DNA from: Bacteroidales bacterium
Lineage (GTDB): Bacteria > Bacteroidota > Bacteroidia > Bacteroidales > UBA4417
Assembly (NCBI GenBank): GCA_030654075.1
Contig: JAURYB010000056.1
Span: forward strand, 121,951 to 185,950
Direction of reading: 5' to 3'
Length of the DNA stretch: 64,000 nt
The position numbers and the translations under genes were made by a program. Shown here one piece after another: positions 7,522 to 16,355 of the stretch. The first letter of the stretch is position 1. Every line of letters starts with the position of its first letter. The notes beneath the pieces are model-generated. The model saw nothing but the letters and a program-made list of their open reading frames with translations. It was not told the DNA's origin and searched no databases.

Positions 7522-8694
7522 TTAGTAAACATGCGTTTCTTCATTCAGTTCTTCCATATCTATCTTTTTATTGTCAATAGCGCGCCATGCTACCCAGATA
7601 TAAGCAATCACAAAAGGCACCAGCAACGATACATAGCTCATGGCTGTTAAGGTATATTGGCTTGACGAGCTGTTCTGAATGGTTAATGAACTTTGCAGAT
7701 CGAAAGTTGAAGGATAGTAAGCCGTATTGTTAAATCCAGCCAACAGGAACAAGGCTAAAACCGTTAGCACAGTACCGATTCCTGCACCCCAGATACCTTT
7801 GGTGCTGCATTTTTCAAAACAGGTTAAAGGGCGAATGATTCCAATCAGAACCAAAGCCACTCCCAGAACAAACATTACTGCCACAACAGGCATTTGCAGC
7901 AGGTTATGAAGGTATTTATAGGGTTCCACAAACACTTCCTTTGTTTCGGGATTTACGGCAAAACCACTTGATAATAAGGTCCATATCACGAAAGTGAGAA
8001 AGAAAAACACAAAAGGAATGGCATTGATAAGAAGTTGTTTTTTAACGCGTTCCATCATTTCGGCATGTTTGATACGGTTCATGAAATACAGCAAAGCCAG
8101 CACGCGCGAAAGGAATAAGACGGCCAGTCCCAGGGTAAGGTTATGAAGACTTAAAGCAGCTTCGAGTCCATGAGCCGGGCCCATCCATTCCGATATGACA
8201 GGCATTTTATCTCCGGTAAGGCGGGTAATATTCATGAAGTTTACGGAGAACTGTGAGCCGGTGAAAAAGGTTGCCACGGCAGTTCCAATAAGTACAGGAG
8301 CCAGGATTCCGTTGAGGAGCAGAAATATCTCATAGGTTCTTTTCCCAAGGAAATTACCGGCTTTGCTGCGGTATTCGTACGATACAGCCTGGATGATAAA
8401 GGCGAACAGTATCACAATCCAAACCCAGTAAGCTCCGCCAAAACTGGTTGAGTAAAACAGCGGGAAAGAAGCGAAAAATGCTCCGCCAAAAGTCACCAGC
8501 GTGGTAAATGTGAACTCCCATTTGCGACCCAACAGGTTAATCAGGATGGTCCGCTCGTCATTGGTTTTTCCAATGGTATAAATAAGTGTTTGCCCGCCCT
8601 GGACGAACATCAGGAAAACGAGGATTGCTCCGAGCAGCGAAACGATTATCCACCAGTAATGCTGCAATGTGATATATGAAAATGCTTCGAACAT
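7522..8694 (-). CDS. cydB: Cytochrome bd ubiquinol/menaquinol oxidase subunit II
   Basis: A 390-residue integral membrane protein of normal CydB length (about 380), with some nine hydrophobic segments. It starts 19 bp after cydA. With CydA it forms the high-affinity terminal oxidase that reduces O2 to water from the quinol pool and generates proton motive force, and it also protects anaerobes from oxygen. The Tyr/Trp-rich C-terminus (SYVSLLVPFVIAYIWVAWRA) is typical of the last helix. Order DUF4492-cydA-cydB is the usual Bacteroidota arrangement. Confidence 0.95.
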   Translation of the reverse strand: MFEAFSYITLQHYWWIIVSLLGAILVFLMFVQGGQTLIYTIGKTNDERTILINLLGRKWEFTFTTLVTFGGAFFASFPLFYSTSFGGAYWVWIVILFAFIIQAVSYEYRSKAGNFLGKRTYEIFLLLNGILAPVLIGTAVATFFTGSQFSVNFMNITRLTGDKMPVISEWMGPAHGLEAALSLHNLTLGLAVLFLSRVLALLYFMNRIKHAEMMERVKKQLLINAIPFVFFFLTFVIWTLLSSGFAVNPETKEVFVEPYKYLHNLLQMPVVAVMFVLGVALVLIGIIRPLTCFEKCSTKGIWGAGIGTVLTVLALFLLAGFNNTAYYPSTFDLQSSLTIQNSSSSQYTLTAMSYVSLLVPFVIAYIWVAWRAIDNKKIDMEELNEETHVY

Positions 8695-8713
8695 GATACT
8701 TGGTTTTTAAAGG

Positions 8714-10288
8714 TTAGTTATTAGCTGTTGCGGAATCGGTTGAGGGTGCATCTTCGCCCGGACCTTTTTTAATCTGCTTCGTCATAATTTTGATTTCAGC
8801 GATCAGTAATGCGGTGAAAATAAGGAAGAACATCCAGAAAGTAATTTGTACCGAAGCCGGCTGTAGTTGTGATACAGCTGCAATGGTTGGCAGGATATCC
8901 TGTATAACCCACGGCTGACGGCCTACTTCGGCAACTACCCAACCTAATTCGGATGCAATATAGGCCAGCGGAATAGACCAAAGCGCAGTATAAAGAACCC
9001 ATTTGTTTTTAGCGATTTTATCTTTTAACGTTAAAACCAGAACCACGAAGAAAAGAAGCATAAAATGGAAACCCAGTCCAACCATTACCCGGAATGAATA
9101 AAAGGTTGTCGGTACACTGGGAACCAGTTCGTGCAATTCGCGGCCTTCATAATAACCATAGCCAAAATATTTATAGTTTTCCTCAAACCGGAGCAGGGCT
9201 GCACTTGCAATGCTATCGGTTCCTGCATTTTTCGCATTTTTATATTCAGCCAGCGAAGTAATGGCTATCTTTCCTTTTTCGCTTTTCTCTTTATAGGATA
9301 AAATCTGGTGCTCCGGATTTCCATGAACCAAATCCTGGATTCCGGGAACATATGCATTCGGATCGAGGAAAGCCATGTAGGACAGCATGTTCGGAATCTC
9401 AATCATAAAACGGAAATCCTGTTTTTTATGAGCTGCTTCTTTAACGTTTTCCTTTAGAATACCGATGGCCACCAGTGGCGCATTTTGCTGTCCCACATAC
9501 AGATTTTCCATAGCTGCAAATTTCATAGGTTGATGTTGCGCCATGTTGCGTGCCGAGCCATCGCCGGTTAAAACAACGAACAACGACGTAACCAATCCAA
9601 AAACCGCTGCTACAATTATGCTTCGTTTAGCAAATAAGTGTTCGCGGTTTTTAAGTAAATACCAGGCACTGACTCCAATAACAAATACAGAAGCCAGCAC
9701 GTAACCGGATGAAATGGTATGCAGGAATTTGTTGATAGCAACGGGCGAAAACAGCACTTCCCAGAAATTCACCATTTCGTTACGGGCTGTATCGGGGTTA
9801 AATTTCATTCCGACCGGATTTTGCATCCATGCATTGGCCACTAAAATCCAGAGAGCTGATAAGTTGGATCCGAAAGCCACCAGCCAGGTTGAAAGAAGAT
9901 GGAATTTTTTGCTAACCTTATTCCAGCCAAAGAACATAACTGCAATAAAAGTGCTTTCGAGAAAAAAGGCCATAATACCTTCTATTGCCAGCGGAGCTCC
10001 GAAAATATCACCAACAAACCACGAATAGTTCGACCAATTGGTTCCAAATTCGAATTCGAGAATAATTCCGGTTGCTACGCCAATGGCGAAGTTTATCCCA
10101 AAAATAGTCATCCAGAATTTTGTGATTCGCTTCCATTCAGGATTTCCGGTACGCACATACAGCGTTTCCATAAATGCTACTATAAATGAAAGTCCCAGTG
10201 TGAGCGGCACAAACAACCAGTGATACATGGCAGTGAGTGCAAATTGTGCCCGCGACCAGTCAACGAGCGAAAAGTCAATGTGTTCCAT
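8714..10288 (-). CDS. cydA: Cytochrome bd ubiquinol/menaquinol oxidase subunit I
   Basis: A 524-residue protein of normal CydA length. N-terminal SRAQFALTAMYHWLFVPLT carries the conserved haem-ligand His23. The E-rich segment LEFEFGTNWSNYSWFVGDIFGAPLAIEG and the GRQPWVIQD motif near the C-terminus are family signatures. It binds haems b558, b595 and d and oxidises quinol. The oxidase is consistent with life at low or fluctuating oxygen, alongside the oxidative-stress genes nearby. It lies 6 bp from the DUF4492 gene upstream and 19 bp from cydB downstream. Confidence 0.97.
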   Translation of the reverse strand: MEHIDFSLVDWSRAQFALTAMYHWLFVPLTLGLSFIVAFMETLYVRTGNPEWKRITKFWMTIFGINFAIGVATGIILEFEFGTNWSNYSWFVGDIFGAPLAIEGIMAFFLESTFIAVMFFGWNKVSKKFHLLSTWLVAFGSNLSALWILVANAWMQNPVGMKFNPDTARNEMVNFWEVLFSPVAINKFLHTISSGYVLASVFVIGVSAWYLLKNREHLFAKRSIIVAAVFGLVTSLFVVLTGDGSARNMAQHQPMKFAAMENLYVGQQNAPLVAIGILKENVKEAAHKKQDFRFMIEIPNMLSYMAFLDPNAYVPGIQDLVHGNPEHQILSYKEKSEKGKIAITSLAEYKNAKNAGTDSIASAALLRFEENYKYFGYGYYEGRELHELVPSVPTTFYSFRVMVGLGFHFMLLFFVVLVLTLKDKIAKNKWVLYTALWSIPLAYIASELGWVVAEVGRQPWVIQDILPTIAAVSQLQPASVQITFWMFFLIFTALLIAEIKIMTKQIKKGPGEDAPSTDSATANN

Positions 10289-10294
10289 ATATAT

Positions 10295-10504
10295 TTATTT
10301 AGTTAATTGTTCAATAACATAATTGCTTTTATCTTTTTCGGAAGTAAATTTTGAACCCAGGAAGTCGTGAAAGAAAAACAAACGCAGAATGGCAAACAGG
10401 ACAAACAGTTTTATGAGAATGATCACCCATAAATTTTTACCAACCGTCATGCTGCGGAATCCTGCGTAATAAAAATTGAAAACTTTTCTGAAAATCATCA
10501 TCAT
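10295..10504 (-). CDS. DUF4492 small membrane protein upstream of cydA
   Basis: A 69-residue protein with one strong membrane helix (LWVIILIKLFVLFAILRLFFF, about residues 26-46), a basic N-terminus and a charged tail. It matches the DUF4492 pattern, a Bacteroidota family commonly found just before cydA. It lies 6 bp upstream of cydA and is the first gene of the cyd operon. A role as assembly factor or accessory subunit of the bd oxidase is inference from this linkage. Confidence 0.85.
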   Translation of the reverse strand: MMMIFRKVFNFYYAGFRSMTVGKNLWVIILIKLFVLFAILRLFFFHDFLGSKFTSEKDKSNYVIEQLTK

Positions 10505-10590
10505 TTTAAAGGTTCAAATTTCATCAAAAAAAAGAAGCTTTCCTTCAGTTGTTTTATCCGTTTATTAATTGATAAATTATCACCCTTTTG

Positions 10591-10992
10591 CTAATCAACC
10601 AGCGAAGTAACTACCTCAAATACCGGAGGATCTGCAATAGCACGTTTCACCGCACAGAGATCGGCGGCACTAAGTACCGCATTCCTGTATTTTTCAGGGA
10701 AATCAACAGGAAGCTGAATATCCAGTTTGATTTTGGACGGCAAACGTTTCTGCATATCATAATCAACGGATTGAATGATTTTAATGTTCTCTGTTGGAAT
10801 GCCCCGCTGATCGCAGAACGATTTAACATAAATACCCGCACAAGTTCCGATGGATGCCAGGAAAAGATCAAAAGGAGCCGGTGCTGAGTTTGTACCTCCG
10901 CCAGCTTCGGGTTGATCTGTTATAATATCATGGCCCTGGTGATGTGCCGTAATTATTTTCCCACCATCTAAAGTAATTGTAGTTGTAACCAT
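10591..10992 (-). CDS. OsmC/Ohr-family peroxide reductase-like protein
   Basis: A 133-residue protein with the two family Cys positions, in SIGTCAGIYVKSFCDQRG and SAADLCAVKRAIADPP, where the thiol pair reduces organic hydroperoxides. The GGGTNSAPAPFDLFLAS segment is typical of the YhfA-like OsmC branch. Its promoter (CAAAGTTA on the plus strand at 11063-11070, reading TAACTTTG) lies next to the shared palindrome at 11088-11103, so it probably belongs to the same regulon as the NifX-like gene transcribed divergently. Confidence 0.88.
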   Translation of the reverse strand: MVTTTITLDGGKIITAHHQGHDIITDQPEAGGGTNSAPAPFDLFLASIGTCAGIYVKSFCDQRGIPTENIKIIQSVDYDMQKRLPSKIKLDIQLPVDFPEKYRNAVLSAADLCAVKRAIADPPVFEVVTSLVD

Positions 10993-11062
10993 AGAATTTA
11001 TATGTTTCTTTTGTCTGATTCAGCAAAAGTTAAGCCTTATCAGCTTTAAAAAAAGTCTCCTA

Positions 11063-11111
11063 CAAAGTTATAATTATTTCTTTAACTATGAACGCAGGTT
11101 CATTACCTTTG
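11063..11111. promoter_or_regulatory. Divergent promoters flanking operator site A (ATGAAC-GCAG-GTTCAT)
   Basis: The palindrome ATGAACGCAGGTTCAT lies at 11088-11103. TACCTTTG (11104-11111, plus strand) abuts it directly. TAACTTTG for osmC (minus strand, plus-strand coordinates 11063-11070) lies 17 bp on the other side, so the palindrome overlaps that promoter's -33 region. Binding would block both promoters. Same design as site B at 17576-17595. Confidence 0.75.
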
Positions 11112-11330
11112 TGGCAAATATAACTATTACCAGAATCAATTGGCAAAAAAACAATATACAACCATAATATTGACAGGAAGAAGTTTAAAACTGAATTTGT
11201 CTTTGGCACAGTTCAAATCGTTGATCAACTTCCTGGCAGATCAAAATACGTATCAACGAAGGTAGGGTGTAACAAAAAATACCTGCCGGGGAAAAATACA
11301 AAACACTCACAACTAATAATTTCTAAAAAA

Positions 11331-11711
11331 ATGAAGATTGCAATTCCAGTAACAAGCGAAAACAGAATCGATGATCATTTCGGCCATTGCGAATTTTATG
11401 GCGTTTATACCATTTCCGAGAAAAACGAAATCGTTGATGTACAAACCATAAAATCAGAGCAGGGCTGCGGCTGCAAATCAAATATTGCCGGGGTACTGGC
11501 AAACCAGGGAGTAACCATTATGCTGGCCGGTGGTATTGGCGGCGGAGCCATAAATGTTCTGAATCAATGGGGAATAGATGTAGTAAGAGGTTGTTCGGGC
11601 AATGCTGCTGAAATAGTAAAAGAATATGTTTCAGGCAACCTAACTGATAGCGGCGTAAGCTGCCACCAGCATGAGCAGCACCAGGGAGGTGGACATCAGT
11701 GTAATAATTAG
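11331..11711 (+). CDS. NifX/NifB C-terminal-like (dinitrogenase cofactor biosynthesis family) protein with His/Cys tail
   Basis: A 126-residue protein starting MKIAIPVTSENRIDDHFGHCEFY, the standard opening of the NifX/NifY/NifB-Cterm fold that binds FeMo-co precursors or other Fe-S/metal clusters. The GGIGGGAINVLNQWGIDVVRG core is typical. A Cys/His-rich tail (CHQHEQHQGGGHQC) suggests additional metal binding. There are no nitrogenase genes in the window, so a role as metallocluster or Fe-S chaperone is more likely. Three more paralogues occur at 25381, 29209 and 30103. It lies about 220 bp downstream of operator site A. Confidence 0.85.
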   Translation: MKIAIPVTSENRIDDHFGHCEFYGVYTISEKNEIVDVQTIKSEQGCGCKSNIAGVLANQGVTIMLAGGIGGGAINVLNQWGIDVVRGCSGNAAEIVKEYVSGNLTDSGVSCHQHEQHQGGGHQCNN

Positions 11712-11836
11712 ACACACTCCTGACAACATATTGTTACAATGCGGTATTGATCCTGAATATAAGGTTTAATATTCTTTGTGTATTAATTTTCACTTTTGTC
11801 CGGCTAAATATTACAGATAATCCTGAAATGCTTGAT

Positions 11837-11999
11837 ATATCTCGTCCCTACGGGACTTTTGTCAAAAGGGGGTTGCTTTTTATTCTACCAATATGCTATT
11901 TGCTTGCGCAAATAATCTCTGGGACTGTCCCGTTAGGGACAATATGTTGGTAGAGAGTGATATAAAAATCATTGAAAGTCCCGTAAGGGACGATACATA
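11837..11999. repeat. Hairpin-forming interspersed repeat with GTCCCTACGGGAC arms
   Basis: The outer arms (TATCTCGTCCCTACGGGACTTT near 11837 and AAAGTCCCGTAAGGGACGATA ending near 11995) are inverted, as are inner arms (TCTACCAATAT and ATATGTTGGTAGA). The whole 163-bp unit can fold back on itself. A fragment (GTAGGGACGACATAT) recurs near 42801. No reading frame in it looks real. Confidence 0.75.
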
Positions 12000-12030
12000 T
12001 TTTTACCGGACAACAATGATTAAATTTAAT

Positions 12031-12119
12031 GTATCTAATCAGTTTATTAAAAACTCAGACAAACAAATACATGCCACAGACCTGTGGCAAAAATACTTTT
12101 AAGAAGACTGAGCCGTTAC
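12031..12119. mobile_element. Degenerate, internally deleted MITE copy
   Basis: The left end GTATCTAATCAGT (one mismatch to GTAACTAATCAGT) and right end ACTGAGCCGTTAC (three mismatches) bound 89 bp. It keeps the internal ATGCCACAGA...CTGTGGCA arms. Flanks AATTTAAT (12023-12030) and AATTAAAT (12120-12127) agree at seven of eight positions, a decayed target duplication. Same family as 41610-41845 and 59251-59453. Confidence 0.7.
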
Positions 12120-12290
12120 AATTAAATCAATCAGTACAAATGAGATGTATACCAGATCCTGCACATTCGTTGTTTAAAATGTGTTATTTCAAACTTCATT
12201 TCAGATCATTACCTTTGCTGTAAGTGCTGTTATTCGTATTAAGCGGGTACTTTTGAACAAAAACACGATTTCAGAGTTTAACACTAAATA

Positions 12291-12620
12291 ATGAATTGGT
12301 TGGTTAAGAAAAGAGCATATATCGTTTTTCTGGTTTTGTTCCAACTGTTGGTGTTTGTGACTCCACTTTTTATTAAAGGTTTTCATATTCATAAGTATGA
12401 GCAAGGCCATAGTCATACGGCGGGCAACACCAAATCATACGCAAAAGCAGTCCAATGGTGTCCCATCTATAAGTTTGAATTTGTATCCTCTATTATACAG
12501 GATGATATCCTGTATGAACTATTTAAACAAACCAACCCGATAATAAATATTGAACTTGCCAATCAGATTTTTAAAATATCATTTACCTCCTGTTTGCTCA
12601 GGGCTCCGCCAGTTTCATAA
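12291..12620 (+). CDS. Small membrane-anchored His/Cys protein upstream of TonB receptor
   Basis: A 109-residue protein of unrecognised family. An N-terminal hydrophobic segment (AYIVFLVLFQLLVFVTPLFI) is followed by FHIHKYEQGHSHTAG and QWCPIYKFEF. The His cluster plus Cys-Pro resembles small metal-binding proteins that precede metal-type TonB receptors in this phylum, where the second motif is often CPIC. Here the second Cys is Tyr. It lies 108 bp upstream of the TonB receptor gene on the same strand, so co-transcription is likely. A role in periplasmic metal presentation is inference only. Confidence 0.55.
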   Translation: MNWLVKKRAYIVFLVLFQLLVFVTPLFIKGFHIHKYEQGHSHTAGNTKSYAKAVQWCPIYKFEFVSSIIQDDILYELFKQTNPIINIELANQIFKISFTSCLLRAPPVS

Positions 12621-12728
12621 TAATCCCTTCTTTTTATAATTTATTTTTTGCTGTTACTTCATTGGTAATTTGGTTTATCAATGCTTGTAGTACAGCAAAG
12701 TTATATTCATTCAGTTCAATCAATTTAA

Positions 12729-15158
12729 ATGAAAAAATCACATATAATTCTCTGCATCATATTACTGCTACTTTCAAGTGCAATTTATGCAACAGGAGTA
12801 ACTGCAAGCAAAATAACACTCACCGGGAGAATAACTGATAAAAAAACGGGAGAAAAAATTGCCGGGGCATCCCTCTATATCCCAGATCTGCAAACAGGGT
12901 CAACTTCCGATGAAAATGGCAATTATACCATAAATAATTTGCCCAATACGAAGGTTTTGCTGCAAGTCAGCTTTATTGGATACAGAACAATTATCGAAAC
13001 TGTTGACCTGGATAAAGTATCGGTGAGGAACTTTGAAATGGAATACGCTGCTACCGAAATGAACGAGGTTGTAGTTACCGGTTTGTCAAAAGCTGCCGAA
13101 CAAAAACGAACGCCAACTCCTATTGCAGTGCTTCCACGTCTGGCTTTGCTACAAAGCACATCAACCAATATTATTGATGCTTTGGCAAGTCAACCTGGTA
13201 TTTCGCAGGTTACAACAGGTACAGGCATATCCAAGCCGGTTATCCGTGGGCTGGGTTACAACAGGGTAGTTGTTGTAAACGATGGGATTCGACAGGAAGG
13301 GCAGCAATGGGGAGATGAACATGGAATCGAGATCGATGAATTTTCAGTCTATAAGGTCGAGATTCTCAAAGGCCCTGCAAGCCTGGCTTATGGTTCGGAT
13401 GCTATGGCCGGTGTTGTAAATATGATATCTGCGCCTACACTTACAGAAGGGAAAACAGTGGGAACCATCGCTATGAATTATCAGACAAACAATGGACTGA
13501 TAGGCTATTCAGCTGATTTGGCCGGGAACAAGAAAGGCTTGGTTTGGGATTTGCGTTTCAGCAACAAATCAGCCCATGCTTACCACAATAAGTATGATGG
13601 ATATGTTTTTAATTCAGGATTCAGGGAAAATGCGTTAACAGGGCTTATCGGGCTGAATAAATCATGGGGCTATTCACATATTATATTAAGCGTGTATAAT
13701 TTTACCCCAGGAATTGTGGAAGGCGAACGCGACAGTTTAACCGGCAGTTTTGTAAAACCAACTGATCTGTATGGTATTGCGGGTAGTGAGATTGCCTCGG
13801 ATAAGGACTATAAATCATATTTCCCTTTAACTCCATATCAGAAGATTCATCACTACAAGGCAGTAATGAACAACAGCTTTATTATTGGTAAAGGGAATCT
13901 GAAAGCAATTTTGGGCTTTCAGCAAAACCAACGGCAGGAATATGCAGACGTGTTGACGCCCGATGAATATGGTTTATATTTTCTGCTCAATACAATAAAT
14001 TACGATGTACGGTATAACCTTCCGGAAAGAAATCATTTTGATATTTCGTTCGGTGCAAACGGCATGCAGCAGGTGTCAAAAAACAAAGGAGTAGAATTCC
14101 TGATTCCCGAATACAATTTGTTCGATATAGGAGTTTTCTCCATCTTTAAAAAATCATTCGGTAAGATTGACGTAAGCGGGGGGCTACGTTACGACACACG
14201 TACCGAGCATGGAAAGGATTTATATATTGACAGTGATGGCGCAAGAATTGAAGTACCTGTGGCTGGTTCCATTCAGCAATTCACCGATTTCAAAACTACA
14301 TTTACCGGAGTTTCTGGTAGTATCGGCGCAACCTGGCAGATTTCAAAAATACTATTCACTAAGTTGAATATTTCTCGTGGTTATAGAGCTCCAAATATTG
14401 GTGAACTGGGCTCAAACGGGGTTCATGGAGGAACTGTCCGTTACGAAATCGGCGACCCGGATTTGAAAGCAGAAAACAGCCTGCAGTACGATTATGCATT
14501 AGGGTTAAGCACAGAACACATTTCGGCAGAGGTTGATATTTTTGATAATGTTATCAACAACTATGTATTCACCCGCAAATTAAGCAGTTCAGCTGGTGGC
14601 GATTCATTAACCGGTGGTTACAGCACTTTTAAATTTGTTGCAGGAAATGCGCATTTGTTTGGTGGTGAAATACGCTTTGATATTCACCCGCATCCCTACG
14701 ACTGGATCCACTTCGAAAATGCTTTTTCGTATGTTCAGTCTATCCAGAAAAGCCAACCTGATTCATCCAGATATCTGCCTTTCACACCAGCGCCAAAATT
14801 GTTGACCGGAATAAAAGTGGACATCAAGGTATTGAATAAGTTTCTTCGAAATGCTTACGCTAAGTTTGACGTAGAAAACTATTTCGCGCAAAACAAGTAT
14901 TATTCCGCCTTTGGAACCGAAACGGGTACACCTGCCTATACCTTGGTGAACCTGGGCTTTGGTACTGATTTTGCAAACAAAAAGAGAACGATTTGTTCCC
15001 TCTATATCTCCGCAACTAACCTGGCAGATGTTGCTTATCAAAACCACCTGAGCAGGTTAAAGTACGAACCCGAAAATTATGCTTCAGGCAGGACAGGAGT
15101 ATATAATATGGGCAGGAATATCAGTTTTAAACTAATTGTACCTATTGGTCTTAAATGA
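12729..15158 (+). CDS. TonB-dependent outer-membrane receptor, probably metal (ZnuD-like)
   Basis: An 809-residue receptor. It has a signal peptide (1-20), a carboxypeptidase-regulatory-like domain (about 28-115, TGRITDKKTGEKIAGASLYIPD), a plug (about 120-235) with NEVVVTG TonB-box-like and RGLGYNRVVVVNDGIRQEGQQ, VEILKGPASLAYGSDAMAGVVN, and a C-terminal beta barrel ending in the phenylalanine-rich NMGRNISFKLIVPIGLK. The plug motif NDGIRQEGQQWGDEHG resembles zinc/copper receptors more than glycan (SusC) receptors, and there is no SusD partner. With the upstream His/Cys membrane protein, metal uptake is the best inference. Confidence 0.88.
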   Translation: MKKSHIILCIILLLLSSAIYATGVTASKITLTGRITDKKTGEKIAGASLYIPDLQTGSTSDENGNYTINNLPNTKVLLQVSFIGYRTIIETVDLDKVSVRNFEMEYAATEMNEVVVTGLSKAAEQKRTPTPIAVLPRLALLQSTSTNIIDALASQPGISQVTTGTGISKPVIRGLGYNRVVVVNDGIRQEGQQWGDEHGIEIDEFSVYKVEILKGPASLAYGSDAMAGVVNMISAPTLTEGKTVGTIAMNYQTNNGLIGYSADLAGNKKGLVWDLRFSNKSAHAYHNKYDGYVFNSGFRENALTGLIGLNKSWGYSHIILSVYNFTPGIVEGERDSLTGSFVKPTDLYGIAGSEIASDKDYKSYFPLTPYQKIHHYKAVMNNSFIIGKGNLKAILGFQQNQRQEYADVLTPDEYGLYFLLNTINYDVRYNLPERNHFDISFGANGMQQVSKNKGVEFLIPEYNLFDIGVFSIFKKSFGKIDVSGGLRYDTRTEHGKDLYIDSDGARIEVPVAGSIQQFTDFKTTFTGVSGSIGATWQISKILFTKLNISRGYRAPNIGELGSNGVHGGTVRYEIGDPDLKAENSLQYDYALGLSTEHISAEVDIFDNVINNYVFTRKLSSSAGGDSLTGGYSTFKFVAGNAHLFGGEIRFDIHPHPYDWIHFENAFSYVQSIQKSQPDSSRYLPFTPAPKLLTGIKVDIKVLNKFLRNAYAKFDVENYFAQNKYYSAFGTETGTPAYTLVNLGFGTDFANKKRTICSLYISATNLADVAYQNHLSRLKYEPENYASGRTGVYNMGRNISFKLIVPIGLK

Positions 15159-15199
15159 AATGATCCCGCTTTCTGATTCCGGTTTGGATTGATATGGAT

Positions 15200-15500
15200 T
15201 CATTCAATCCCGTTGTATTCGATCTTCTCCTTTAGGATACGAAGCCATGCAATATGACTGTACAGCCCGTCAACAGACAATCCAACCAATTTACAATTTG
15301 CATTGTTGAATTTCTCTTCCTGGCTTGCAAACGCCATAAATTCCGACGTGCAAACAGACGTAAAATCAGCAGGGTGGCTAAAAAGTATAACCCAACTGCC
15401 TTTGTAATCTTCAGGGAAATTAATCAGCCCCTGAGTTGTTACAGCCTCAATGAAAATGCATTATCGACTAAGTGTGGCAAAGGAATAATTTCCTGTTTTT
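15200..15500 (-). pseudogene. Decayed 1-Cys peroxiredoxin (AhpC/Prx6 type)
   Basis: The minus strand encodes INFPEDYKGSWVILFSHPAD then FTSVCTSEFMAF and CKLVGLSVDGLYSHIAWLR, unmistakable Prx6-type peroxiredoxin sequence including the peroxidatic Cys context. It is broken: a one-base deletion near TTTTCATTGAGG (about 15450) shifts the frame from the N-terminal VDNAFS to EAVTTQG, no start codon is visible, and a TGA at 15200-15202 stops it after EYNGIE, less than half of the usual 210 residues. No homologous sequence continues past the stop. Confidence 0.8.
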
Positions 15501-15590
15501 GATTGTTTTACGTAACTTATAACCGCTTATAAGTTTATTTTACAATAACTATTTCGGGCATTCTCGGTTACAAACAAAATATGCTATATT

Positions 15591-15720
15591 CTCTTAGGTA
15601 ACTTAGGTTAAGGTTAAGGTTGAGGTTGAGGTTGAGGTTGAGGTTGAGATTGAGATTGAGGTTTTTTCTACTCTATCTTAACCTCTACCTTAACCTTTTT
15701 AGATTTTCGCTCAAGTTATT
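15591..15720. repeat. GAGGTT/AAGGTT hairpin repeat, copy 1
   Basis: It starts CTCTTAGGTAACTTAGGTT, runs through about ten AAGGTT/GAGGTT/GAGATT hexamers, then returns with complementary TTAACCTCTACCTTAACC and ends CTCAAGTTATT. It can form a long imperfect stem. The second copy at 55922-56020 has the same 19-nt left end and the same right end. Confidence 0.85.
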
Positions 15721-15778
15721 CTTTTGGGGCTATATAACTACTATTGCAGGACAATTTAAAGAGCTGATTTCGCTAATA

Positions 15779-16291
15779 CTACAATCTGATTTTTCTGAAT
15801 TCCTCCTTCATCCTTTGCAGATCGGTGAGCCAATCCTCTATATCATTCTCATGTTCTATTTCTTCATTGAGAATTGTAACAGCCATCTGGTGAGTTGAGT
15901 GGTCCTTGCCATTTGTAAAATCAGCAATCTCCTGGTAGCGTTGTATGGCACAGCGTTCGCCTTTAAGAATCTGCTCCAGAATAACTTCAATATAAGGATC
16001 GGAAGGTGCATCGTACGAACAGCGGGCAAGTTTTGTCCAATCAGCGGGATTAATTACCGGTGTTCCGCCAAGCTGGATAATCCTGTTTACAACCAGCACA
16101 GCATGTCCAAGCTCCTGATCGGCATGCAGTAACAGTTCTGGTTCTACTTCACTACGCATCGGGCCTTCCATCAAACGTGCGCCAATCCAGTATTGGTAAT
16201 AGGCCAGCCATTCTTCCGAAAGTGCAGCATTTAACATTCCCAGTAATTTGTCAACATCAACGGATGCGGATATAATTCCTTGTTTTCCCAT
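15779..16291 (-). CDS. Dps-like thioferritin (DPSL)
   Basis: A 170-residue ferritin-like protein. The four-helix metal ligands are visible: LSEEWLAYYQYW (25-36), LHADQELGHA (55-64), GERCAIQRYQE (111-121) and LNEEIEHENDIEDWL (141-155). Cys91 (ARCSYDAP) and Cys114 (ERCAIQRY) match the conserved Cys pair of DPSL or thioferritins known from archaea and Bacteroides, which sits near the di-iron site. It should oxidise Fe(II) with H2O2 and store iron, protecting against peroxide. It is the last gene of a minus operon with DUF1847, DUF134 and a small membrane protein. Confidence 0.85.
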   Translation of the reverse strand: MGKQGIISASVDVDKLLGMLNAALSEEWLAYYQYWIGARLMEGPMRSEVEPELLLHADQELGHAVLVVNRIIQLGGTPVINPADWTKLARCSYDAPSDPYIEVILEQILKGERCAIQRYQEIADFTNGKDHSTHQMAVTILNEEIEHENDIEDWLTDLQRMKEEFRKIRL

Positions 16292-16355
16292 TGTTTATAT
16301 TTTTATGTGTTTAACTAATTAACTGAATGGTGAACGCCTACTGAACCTGGAAAAA

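Noticed and set aside
11747..12223. Overlapping short reading frames downstream of the NifX-like gene
   Set aside because: They lie inside the GTCCC hairpin repeat and the decayed MITE; composition is that of repeats.
15254..15502. Plus-strand reading frame of 82 codons
   Set aside because: It is antisense to the peroxiredoxin relic and has no protein-like features.
15601..15660. Telomere-like GAGGTT/AAGGTT hexamers
   Set aside because: They form one arm of a fold-back repeat with a second genomic copy; not a chromosome end.
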